DNA from: Actinomycetota bacterium
Lineage (GTDB): Bacteria; Actinomycetota; Acidimicrobiia; Acidimicrobiales; CADCTF01
Reading direction: 5' to 3'
Length of the DNA stretch: 6,365 nucleotides
NCBI GenBank assembly: GCA_019348305.1
Contig: JAHWJQ010000127.1
Coordinates: forward strand, 1 to 6,365
In this document: positions 1 through 6,135 of the stretch, one piece after another
How positions within the stretch are numbered: position 1 is the first letter of the stretch
How the letters are laid out: each line of letters begins with the position of its first letter
Made by a program: the position numbers and the translations under genes
The notes under the pieces: model-generated
The model's database searches: none
What the model saw: only the letters and a program-made list of their open reading frames with translations
Told to the model about the DNA's origin: nothing

Positions 1-3000
1 TCGGTGCGGGCGGCGGCGGTGGCGGCGGCGTGGTCAAGGTCGTCGCCCCCATCCCCACCGGCGTGGTGCCCGATTTGTCCAACGGCGTCTCCGGCAACGA
101 CTCGCTGTGCTGGGACACCGGCGCCGGCGATGACGGCCAGCCGGGCCGGCTGGTGCTCGACGAGACGCCGGCCAGCCTGGTGCGGGGCTTCCCCGTCTTC
201 TGGCAGAAGGGCACGAAGGACGCGCCGACCGATCCGGCGCCGTCCGTGGCCGTGCCCTTCGTGGCCGCCGGGCTGGGCGGCAGCGTCTCCAAGCCGATCA
301 GCGTCGCCGTCTGCGCCATCGCCAAGCCCATAAGCGCCGGCGAGCCGCTCGAGGCCCAGCTGGCGCCGCTGTTCGCCCCCCACCTGGGGGCGCCCGCCAG
401 CGACCCGAACCTGCCGGCGCCCCCGCCCAGCCCCTCGCCCGTGCAGCCCACGGCGTCCAATCCCTGCGGCACCCTGGTGGGCGCCACCGCGACGAAGCTG
501 GGCCAGGCCACGGTCACCCTCGACCGGGTCGAGCCGCCCAACGCCCAGGCCATCGTCACCGTGCCCCTGCCGACGCCGCCCACCTCGGAGTACCTGGGGC
601 TCTACACCATCGCCCTGCGGCCGAGGACGGCCGGCAACAACTGCCTCACCTCGGGTGACGCCGGCGGCGTGAACGACGACGCCGACTGCTTCGTCGAGCG
701 GTTGCCGGCCGGCGTCGACCGGGTGATCGGCGTGGACGCCGGGAAGCCGACGGCGGCCATCCCCACCCCCACCCACAACACCGCCTTCACGGCGCAGCGC
801 ATCGCGGTCAGCTTCACCGCGTCGGATCCCGGCAACCTGTCGGGGTACCAGCGGGCCGAATGCCGCAGCTACACCCAGGGCACGACCCCCCCTGCGTTCG
901 CCCCCTGCAGCCTCGGGCCGCAGAGTCTCGACCTCCAGGGGGGGGACGGCATCAAGGTCATCGAGCTGAAGGCCATCGACAACGCCGGCAACACCTTCGT
1001 GGCTCCCCGTACGGTGATCCTCGACCAGAACGCACCCGACGCCACCGTCACCTTCACCCCCGGCACACCCGACGGCGACGGCGGCTGGTACAGAGGGCGA
1101 CCGGCGATCGAGCTCGGCGGCTACGACGACGGCGCCCTCGACCGGACGACCATCGGCCCCAAGCCCTACGCCTACCACTTCGACAACGGCAGCGATACCG
1201 AATGCACGGCCGATCCGTGTCCGGTGCCCAGCACGACGCTGGCCCTGCTCCAGCCCGGCGAGCACACGGTCTCCTACACCGCCATCGACTCCTCGGGGAA
1301 CCGCTTCTTCGACGACGACGACCCTCGAACGCCGTCTCCGATGCCCAGCCGGCCCTTCAAGTTCGACGACCAGGCCCCCCGGGTGGTCCTCTCCACCGTG
1401 CCCAGGGCACCCGACGAGCTGGTTGGCACCGAGGAGTGGTTCAGCGTCAAGCCCTTCGTCGCCCTCGGCGCCGTCGACCAACTGGGTGCCTCCGGGGTGC
1501 GCAGCATCGAGTACCGCCTGGCGCCCTCGCCCACCTACCTCACCTACGACGCCACCAACCCGCCGAGGCTCGACAACGGCATCCACACCCTCTGCTACCG
1601 GGCTACCGACGGGGCCGGCAACGTGAGCACCGAGTCGTGCAAGGTCATCAGGGTCGATGCCTCGGCGCCGTCCGGCTCCCTCACCGTCGACGGCTTCACC
1701 AGCCCGGTCCCCACCGGCCAGGGCGGCTGGTTCGACACCGTCCCCGCCGTCGAGCTGGGCGGCTACAGCGACGGTGCGGGGGTCGGGGCGCCGGCCAGTG
1801 GCCGGTTCCGCTACCGGGTCGACAACGGCGGCTTCGTCGAATGTGACAGCCCCTGCTCGGTGCCCCCCGCGGACCTCGGTACCGGCCGTCACCAGGTGGC
1901 CTGGAGCGCGGTCGACCGCTTCGGGAACCGCCGGGTCGAAGAAGGCGTGAGGCTAATGGTCGACGTAGACCCGCCCGTGCCCGCGCTCGTGGTCTCCCCC
2001 GGCCGCGCCGGCGGCAACAACGGCTGGCACGACAAGCTGCCCTTCGTCGAGATCGGAGCGAGCGACCAGCGCGACGGCTCGGGCGTGGCGGCCATCACCT
2101 ACACGCTGAACGGCGGCTCGCCGCAGCCCTACACCGGTTCGTTCCGCCTCGGCCCCGGACTGTCCAACGTCTGTGCCTGGGCCACCGACGTGGCGGGCAA
2201 CGCCAGCGCCGCGCAGTGTGTCTCGGTGAAGGCCGACATCGATGATCCGTTCGCCGCCATCACCGCCCCTCCGCCCGACGGCGGCGCCGACTGGTACCTG
2301 ACCAATCCCTCGGTCGCCATGAGCGCCACCGACCCTGCGCCGGGCGCGGGCGTCGACCAGGCTCACGACCCGGACGTGTCCGACCTGTGCAGCTACAACG
2401 CCAACGGTGACAACCCCCGCTCGGCGTCCGGCGTGTGCGTCTCGGTCGACGGCGCCCGCTTCATGCCGGTGACCGGCCCGCTCACCCTCCCAGAAGGCGT
2501 GCACACGGTGCGCTCCTTCGCCGTCGACGTCGCCGGCCGGCGCTCGACCATGCAGGTGCGGCGGTTCTTCGTCGACCGGTCCGCGCCGGTCACCTCCTTG
2601 CGCACGTCGCCTCCGGCGGCGGCGGCCGCCGGCTGGTGGCGGGAGCTGCCGCTGGTCACTCTGCGCGCCGTGGACGGCGACCAGAACTCAGGTGTCGGGG
2701 CCATCGTTTACAGCCTCGGCGGCGGCACCTGGGTCACCTACACCAAGCCGTTCACGCTCCCGGAGGGGGTCAACACCGTGTTGTACCGGGCGGTGGACCT
2801 CGCGGGCAGGCAGGAAACCGCCCGCGAGCTGCTGGTGCCCGTCGACGTCACCTCGCCCCAGGTCAAGGCCACCTCCGCCGATCCGCAGGTCTGGTACAAG
2901 CTGCTCGACGGGGGCGGGTTCCTCGGCGAGCAACAGGCCAAGCTCCACTGGACGGTCACCGAGAAGCTTTCGAAGTCCGTGCGAATCGCGGTCATCGTCT

Positions 3001-3260
3001 ATGACGAGACCGGCTACGCCGTGCGCCGCATCGACGGCGGAGTCCACCAGCTCAACTCCGACACCGTCGGCTCCACCATCAATGGCTTCACCCTGTGGGA
3101 CGGCAAGGACCAGTCACTCACCGGGTTCGTGGGCGTGGGCGTCTACCACTACCGGGTGGTGGCGGTCGACGAGGCGGGTAATCCGGCCCAGAGCGGCGAG
3201 TCGTCGCCCTTGCAGGTGAAGGCCGAGGACGAAGTCCTCTCCACGTCGTCGTTACTCTGA
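1..3260 (+). CDS. Large exported Ig-repeat surface protein with C-terminal FlgD-like domain (5' partial)
   Basis: The frame is open to the window edge, and positions 3-29 encode Gly-Ala followed by seven Gly, so the GTG at 30 is probably internal and the true start and signal peptide lie upstream. Numbering from that Val, residues 1-126 are a unique region with a few Cys and 127-144 a Pro/Ser-rich linker. Seven tandem Ig-like repeats span about 238-941, each with a GW/GGW-x(n)-P-x-V/I-x-L-x-A-x-D start and a G-x-H-T-V-x-Y-x-A-x-D-x-A-G-N end. Residues 942-1076 resemble the FlgD-type Ig domain (GFTLWDGKD, then GVGVYHYRVVAVDEAGN). No sortase motif, C-terminal membrane helix or catalytic motif is visible. 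From the family pattern it is probably a secreted or wall-associated adhesive or structural protein. The ligand is unknown. The next gene starts 7 bases after the stop, suggesting an operon. The presence of a gene is certain; the function is inferred. Confidence 0.9.
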   Translation, partial: GAGGGGGGGVVKVVAPIPTGVVPDLSNGVSGNDSLCWDTGAGDDGQPGRLVLDETPASLVRGFPVFWQKGTKDAPTDPAPSVAVPFVAAGLGGSVSKPISVAVCAIAKPISAGEPLEAQLAPLFAPHLGAPASDPNLPAPPPSPSPVQPTASNPCGTLVGATATKLGQATVTLDRVEPPNAQAIVTVPLPTPPTSEYLGLYTIALRPRTAGNNCLTSGDAGGVNDDADCFVERLPAGVDRVIGVDAGKPTAAIPTPTHNTAFTAQRIAVSFTASDPGNLSGYQRAECRSYTQGTTPPAFAPCSLGPQSLDLQGGDGIKVIELKAIDNAGNTFVAPRTVILDQNAPDATVTFTPGTPDGDGGWYRGRPAIELGGYDDGALDRTTIGPKPYAYHFDNGSDTECTADPCPVPSTTLALLQPGEHTVSYTAIDSSGNRFFDDDDPRTPSPMPSRPFKFDDQAPRVVLSTVPRAPDELVGTEEWFSVKPFVALGAVDQLGASGVRSIEYRLAPSPTYLTYDATNPPRLDNGIHTLCYRATDGAGNVSTESCKVIRVDASAPSGSLTVDGFTSPVPTGQGGWFDTVPAVELGGYSDGAGVGAPASGRFRYRVDNGGFVECDSPCSVPPADLGTGRHQVAWSAVDRFGNRRVEEGVRLMVDVDPPVPALVVSPGRAGGNNGWHDKLPFVEIGASDQRDGSGVAAITYTLNGGSPQPYTGSFRLGPGLSNVCAWATDVAGNASAAQCVSVKADIDDPFAAITAPPPDGGADWYLTNPSVAMSATDPAPGAGVDQAHDPDVSDLCSYNANGDNPRSASGVCVSVDGARFMPVTGPLTLPEGVHTVRSFAVDVAGRRSTMQVRRFFVDRSAPVTSLRTSPPAAAAAGWWRELPLVTLRAVDGDQNSGVGAIVYSLGGGTWVTYTKPFTLPEGVNTVLYRAVDLAGRQETARELLVPVDVTSPQVKATSADPQVWYKLLDGGGFLGEQQAKLHWTVTEKLSKSVRIAVIVYDETGYAVRRIDGGVHQLNSDTVGSTINGFTLWDGKDQSLTGFVGVGVYHYRVVAVDEAGNPAQSGESSPLQVKAEDEVLSTSSLL
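741..2852 (+). repeat. Seven tandem Ig-like (OmpL47/Big-type) protein repeats
   Basis: I place repeat boundaries at the D-x-x-A/P-P junctions: R1 741-1031, R2 1032-1373, R3 1374-1664, R4 1665-1970, R5 1971-2243, R6 2244-2582, R7 2583-2852. Each ends in a strand such as KVIRVDAS or LLVPVDVT and restarts with A/P-P. R2 and R4 share a GGW...ELGGY-x-D-G opening, a DNG segment and a C-x3/4-C-x-VP motif. R3 and R5 share P-F-V-x-x-G-A-x-D-Q, a G-S/A-G-V-x-x-I-x-Y turn and a Cys pair flanking the AGN turn. R7 belongs with R3 and R5 but has lost the Cys pair. R1 and R6 are divergent. The boundaries were set by eye. The repeats are diverged at the DNA level and are not exact direct repeats. Confidence 0.85.
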
Positions 3261-3267
3261 CTCCCTC

Positions 3268-3960
3268 GTGAGCCGGCCCTTCGGGCGACCCTTCTCGTCA
3301 CTGCTCGGCCTTCTCGCGCTGAGCCTCGCCCTGGCCGGTTGCGGGCCCGACCGCGGTGACGTGGGCCCGGCCGCCGGCCAGCAGGACCAGTCCCCCACGA
3401 GTACGTCCACGTCGGCGCCGGCGCCGACCACGACGGCACCGCCCGGTCCGGGAGCGACGGAGCTGCTGGCCCTGCTCGAACAGGCCCGGGGCTCCACCTT
3501 CCATGCCCGGTGGGTGGCCAGGCAGAACGACGGCGACGGCGGCGAGGTGCGGTTCGAGCTGTGGAACCGGCCGCCCCACGGGAGGCTGGACGTGGTGATC
3601 GGCAGCTCGGGGCTGTCCTCGAGTGCGGTACGCAACCCGAGCGGCGCCTACCGGTGCGCGCGCAGCGGGCAGGAGCCGTGGGCGTGCCAGCCCGGTGGGG
3701 AGGTCGAACCGGCAGGGGTGATCCTCGACGCGGTGCGCGACGCCGTCGCCGGCGTGGAGCTGGCGGTGACCGACGAGACGGTGGTGGGCCGCCCCGCCCG
3801 TTGCTTCACCGAGGTGGCGACCGGCCGGGAGGCCGTGTGCACCACCGCTGACGGCGTCCCGCTGCGGGTGCTGTCGGGGCCCCAGCGGATCGAGATCCTG
3901 AAGCTCGAACGCACGGTTGGCGACGCCGATCTCGAACCCCCGGCGGGATCAGGTGGCTGA
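3268..3960 (+). CDS. Lipoprotein with four-cysteine extracytoplasmic domain (paralog 1)
   Basis: This is a 230-residue protein of unrecognised family. The GTG start is the only one giving a complete signal peptide: basic/polar residues 1-11, a hydrophobic core 12-23, and a lipobox L-A-G-C with Cys25 as the lipidation site. A Thr/Ser/Pro-rich tether (about 38-62) leads to a globular domain (64-225). That domain has an E-L-L-A-L-L-E-Q-A-R helix, an F-E-L-W strand, Cys130 and Cys140 (C-x9-C with W138-x-C140), R-C179-F, and Cys191, and ends near D-L-E-P-P. The four domain cysteines recur in the two neighbouring paralogs, so two disulfides are likely. A LolA/LprG/RseB-like fold is possible from the DGVPLR strand pattern but is unproven. 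It lies 7 bases after the Ig-repeat gene with no clear Shine-Dalgarno, so translational coupling is likely. Its 3' end overlaps the next gene. Confidence 0.88.
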   Translation: MSRPFGRPFSSLLGLLALSLALAGCGPDRGDVGPAAGQQDQSPTSTSTSAPAPTTTAPPGPGATELLALLEQARGSTFHARWVARQNDGDGGEVRFELWNRPPHGRLDVVIGSSGLSSSAVRNPSGAYRCARSGQEPWACQPGGEVEPAGVILDAVRDAVAGVELAVTDETVVGRPARCFTEVATGREAVCTTADGVPLRVLSGPQRIEILKLERTVGDADLEPPAGSGG

Positions 3961-4627
3961 GGGCACAGCCCCGCCAGGGAGCCGCAAGTCCCGGCGGCCA
4001 GCGGCGGTGGCGACTGTGGCCGTGCTTCTGGTGGCGGGGGCGGTCGCCGCGGTGGTCGCGCTGCGTGACGACGACACACCATCGCCGCGCCGGGAACGCC
4101 CGCTCGTGCAGGGCCCGGTGGGTGTGAGCCCCGAACGCCAGGAGCTCCTCCGCCTGTTGGCCGCCGGCCGGGCAAAGCGGTTGCACGCCGTCTACTCGAC
4201 CTCTGACGGCGGCCGCCTGGAGCTGTGGCGGAGCCCGGGTCGCTACCGCCAGGAGACCGAAGCGCGTGGCCCCGACGGCGCCGTGGTGCGCTCAGCCTCC
4301 ATCCACCGACCGGAGGGAGACGTTGCCTGCCGGCGCACCGAGCAGGGGCCCTGGACCTGCCGCCGGAGCGCGGCCCCGCCCGAGCCGGAAACGGCCGTGC
4401 TCGACGATCTCGAGGGCCGCAGCGTCGTGGCCCGCGATGCATCCATCAATGGCGAGGCGGCGCGTTGTTTCGTCGTGTCGGGGCCCGACCAATCGGCCGA
4501 GCTGTGCTTCAACCGCCGGGGGACGCTGCTGCTGTTGGCCACCGGCTCCGCCCGGCTCGAGCTGCAGGAGGCCGACGACGCGGTCGATCCCGAGGTGTTC
4601 GAGCCCCCGGCGCGGCCCACCGCCTGA
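3953..4627 (+). CDS. Membrane-anchored four-cysteine protein (paralog 2)
   Basis: I chose the GTG at 3953, giving 224 residues. It overlaps the upstream stop codon by 8 bases and has GGGA at 3945-3948. A longer form from the TTG at 3917 is open but would overlap by 44 bases. A basic stretch (R11-R15) precedes one transmembrane helix (about 17-37) followed by R-D-D-D, typical of an N-in, C-out anchor. The outside domain (59-219) matches the lipoprotein before it and the minus-strand gene after it: Q-E-L-L-R-L-L helix, L-E-L-W-R strand, Cys126 and Cys136 (C-x9-C, W-x-C), A-R-C172-F, Cys185 in C-F-N-R, and a V-F-E-P-P end. The function is not recognised. Its tight overlap says it is co-expressed with the lipoprotein, and the two may work as a pair or complex outside the membrane. 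The gene is well supported; the start is likely but not certain. Confidence 0.87.
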   Translation: MAEGTAPPGSRKSRRPAAVATVAVLLVAGAVAAVVALRDDDTPSPRRERPLVQGPVGVSPERQELLRLLAAGRAKRLHAVYSTSDGGRLELWRSPGRYRQETEARGPDGAVVRSASIHRPEGDVACRRTEQGPWTCRRSAAPPEPETAVLDDLEGRSVVARDASINGEAARCFVVSGPDQSAELCFNRRGTLLLLATGSARLELQEADDAVDPEVFEPPARPTA

Positions 4628-4628
4628 C

Positions 4629-5345
4629 TCAGGAGGGTGGCGCGGGCGGGTCGAACACCTGGTCTGGCACGTCACGCCCCAGTTCCGTGAGCTCGAGGGT
4701 CACCCCTCGCGACGCCACCCCGTGCGAGCCCACGCGGACGGGGATCCGCTCACGGTTCACGCAGAACTGCGTGGACCGCTCACGACCGGCGAGCGTGAAG
4801 CAGCGGGCGGGCTCGCCCCGGATCACGGAGTCCCGCGCGCTGACGCGGCTCGTCGGGATCTGCTCGGCCACTTCGGCGAGGATCGGGTCGTAGCCAGCCT
4901 CCTGGCCCGGGGGCAGCTTTCGGCATGCCCATGCGGTGTCCCCGGCCTGGACGCACTGCACCGCCTCTCCGTCGAGGACCAGCGACCGCGTGCGCCGCAC
5001 CTGGCCGTCCTGGACGATCTCGGTGTCCTGGCGGGCGCGGGGCGGGCGCCGCCACGCTTCGACCCGGATGGTCGCATCGGGAAACTCGGCCGCCATCGCC
5101 GTGTAGCGGCCGTGGAAGGTGACCGTGCGAGCCTTCTCCAGAACTGCCAGGAGCTCGCGTCCTGCCTCGCTCAACGCCACCGTCGTCCCCGGGCCCTCCT
5201 GTTCTCGACGGCCGAGCCCGTAGCCCGTCACGTTCACGCTTACGGCGACGAGGGCCATGAGCACCACGACCGCCGCCGCGGGCACCAGCACGCGGGTGAG
5301 CCCACTCGACCTCCATCGGGCGCTCGGGGCGGAGGGATCGTTCAC
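4629..5345 (-). CDS. Membrane-anchored four-cysteine protein (paralog 3)
   Basis: The protein has 238 residues from a GTG at 5345, which has no Shine-Dalgarno-like sequence before it; a later start would cut into the anchor. Residues 10-18 are basic and 19-37 form a transmembrane helix (V-L-V-P-A-A-A through V-S-V), leaving the rest outside. The domain at 58-235 follows the same plan as the two plus-strand neighbours: G-R-E-L-L-A-V-L-E-K-A-R helix, V-E-A-W-R-R-P-P strand, Cys131 and Cys141 (C-x9-C, W-x-C), G-E-P-A-R-C182-F, Cys195 in C-V-N-R, and V-F-D-P-P at the end. By eye it is closer to paralog 2 than to the lipoprotein, sharing A-R-D-x2-I-x-G-E-x-A-R-C-F and C-x-N-R. It is convergent with paralog 2, with one base between the two stops, so no separate terminator fits between them. 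Its molecular role is unknown. Confidence 0.87.
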   Translation of the reverse strand: MNDPSAPSARWRSSGLTRVLVPAAAVVVLMALVAVSVNVTGYGLGRREQEGPGTTVALSEAGRELLAVLEKARTVTFHGRYTAMAAEFPDATIRVEAWRRPPRARQDTEIVQDGQVRRTRSLVLDGEAVQCVQAGDTAWACRKLPPGQEAGYDPILAEVAEQIPTSRVSARDSVIRGEPARCFTLAGRERSTQFCVNRERIPVRVGSHGVASRGVTLELTELGRDVPDQVFDPPAPPS

Positions 5346-5403
5346 GGGGGACGGGCAGAACTGGTACGTGCCGGTCGGGCGGCGACGGGCACCGAAGGGC
5401 AGA

Positions 5404-5433
5404 AGTATCGCCGGTGGCGAACTTCCCCGTCGA
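5404..5433 (-). promoter_or_regulatory. Possible promoter for the minus-strand four-cysteine gene
   Basis: On the minus strand a GATACT hexamer (5404-5409) resembles a -10 element. TCGACG (5428-5433) lies 18 bases upstream as a weak -35. This would leave a leader of about 50 bases before the GTG at 5345. The match is modest and was picked by eye. Confidence 0.25.
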
Positions 5434-5481
5434 CGCCGCGGTCACTTGCCACCTCACATTACCCCGGCACGGGCGCGACGC

Positions 5482-5522
5482 CTCGACGACGGTACCGCCG
5501 CGTTAGCCTCGATCGAGCGGCG
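5482..5522 (+). promoter_or_regulatory. Possible promoter with overlapping palindrome before the short plus-strand gene
   Basis: TAGCCT (5504-5509) fits the actinobacterial TAnnnT -10 pattern. TCGACG (5483-5488) lies 15 bases upstream as a weak -35. A perfect 10-base palindrome, CTCGATCGAG, covers 5508-5517 across the expected start of transcription. A flanking inverted pair, CGCCGC (5496-5501) and GCGGCG (5517-5522), encloses the -10. The predicted leader would be about 20 bases and contains the ribosome binding site GGGGGA (5527-5532). An operator role for the palindrome is inferred only from its position. Confidence 0.35.
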
Positions 5523-6132
5523 CACCGGGGGATGGGTGATGGAAGAGCGAAGTGTGGCAGTCGAGGTCGACCTCGACCACGACGAGCAGCCGACGCCGGA
5601 GCTGGAGAAGAAGCTCGAGGTGCTCCGCCACGCGCTGGCCGACCGGCTGCTCGAGGCGGCGCTGCCCCTGGTCGACACCGGCGCGAGCGCGCAGGACGCG
5701 CCGTACCTGCGCAAGGTCCTGCTGACGGCGGCGCGGAACGGCGCAGGCCTGGGGCTGGACGACCCGTCGCCCCCGGGTCAGCTGGACCCCGCCGTCGCCG
5801 GTGTAGTTGAAGGTCGCCTCCACAGCACCGGGCTCCACCTCCACACCCGCCCGCGTCAGCCCCTGCGGGCCGTCGATCTCGGGCTGCTCGGTGTTGACGA
5901 CCGAGTAGTCCGGTGAGAGCTCGCCGTAGTAGATGCGCGACTGGTCGATCTCCAGCGGCCCGCTCGGCGGGATGTTGCCGATGACGAAGTCGGGGCGGCC
6001 GCCGCTGTCGACGCGGTTGGCCGGGGCGGCGACGAAGCCGCGCCCGTGCGTGTAGATGAGGTGCTCCTGGATCCAGCCGCGTTGGTCCGGGTTCAGCTGG
6101 CGCAGGTCGAGCTCGCGGGCGTAGCGGGACAT
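5503..6132 (-). pseudogene. UPF0182 (COG1615) family fragment, middle portion only
   Basis: The ORF runs from an ATG at 6132 with a good GAGAGG Shine-Dalgarno (6139-6144, six-base spacing) to a TAA at 5503. Residues 1-118 (down to about 5779) match the UPF0182 core: A-R-E-L-D-L, then W-I-Q-E-H-L-I-Y-T-H-G, A-P-A-N-R-V, a G-x-P-D-F-V-I-x-x-I-P-P stretch, R-I-Y-Y-G-E-L, V-V-N-T-E-Q-P-E-I-D and Y-T-G-D-G-G-V-Q-L. Known members are large membrane proteins of about 900-1000 residues with N-terminal transmembrane helices. These helices and everything after G-G-V-Q-L are missing here. Residues 119-209 are Arg/Gln/Leu-rich and look like the antisense of the plus-strand gene, and neither other minus frame resumes the family sequence. 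It is therefore a remnant, a transferred piece or an assembly join. The function of UPF0182 proteins is not established. Confidence 0.7.
5539..5916 (+). CDS. Short hypothetical protein, probably with a foreign or out-of-place tail
   Basis: The ATG at 5539 has GGGGGA six bases upstream and a promoter-like TAGCCT before that. The first ~78 codons end almost always in G or C and encode an ordinary-looking protein: an acidic start (E-V-D-L-D-H-D-E), then amphipathic helices (E-L-E-K-K-L-E-V-L-R-H-A-L, then Y-L-R-K-V-L-L-T-A-A-R). I do not recognise a family. After about 5779 the frame stays open to the TGA at 5914, but the coding signal there belongs to the minus strand, so residues from about 80 to 125 are probably antisense read-through of the UPF0182 fragment and not native protein. 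The likely reading is a gene cut off by a junction. It competes with the opposite ORF over its whole length. The 5' part is fairly convincing; the annotated end is not. Confidence 0.5.
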   Translation: MEERSVAVEVDLDHDEQPTPELEKKLEVLRHALADRLLEAALPLVDTGASAQDAPYLRKVLLTAARNGAGLGLDDPSPPGQLDPAVAGVVEGRLHSTGLHLHTRPRQPLRAVDLGLLGVDDRVVR

Positions 6133-6135
6133 CCG

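Noticed and set aside
9..29. GGC/GGT triplet run as a microsatellite
   Set aside because: It encodes an in-frame poly-Gly linker in a GC-rich gene and is too short to call a functional repeat tract.
1953..2504. Minus-strand ORF of 183 codons opposite the Ig-repeat gene
   Set aside because: It is Val/Gly/Arg-rich and lies wholly opposite a well-supported gene with clear repeats; this is the normal antisense shadow in very GC-rich DNA.
2613..2633. GC-rich palindromic stretch around GGCGGCCGCC
   Set aside because: It falls inside a coding Ala run of repeat R7 and is explained by Ala codons ending in G or C.
3917..3952. TTG start for paralog 2
   Set aside because: It would overlap the lipoprotein gene by 44 bases, while the GTG at 3953 gives the common short-overlap arrangement.
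3648..4442. Minus-strand ORF of 264 codons
   Set aside because: It is Arg/Pro/Gly-rich and opposite the two four-cysteine plus-strand genes, whose shared motifs prove their frames.
4620..4640. Terminator between the two convergent four-cysteine genes
   Set aside because: Only one base separates the stop codons and I see no hairpin followed by a T run.
5257..5538. Upstream extension of the short plus-strand gene
   Set aside because: The frame is open, but it overlaps the start of the minus-strand paralog and its promoter region and reads as Arg-rich sequence. The ATG at 5539 has its own ribosome binding site.
4266..5810. Plus-strand ORF of 514 codons
   Set aside because: It crosses paralog 2 in another frame, runs antisense to all of paralog 3 and then shadows the short plus-strand gene. 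Its Arg/Pro/Ala-rich translation has no domain pattern.
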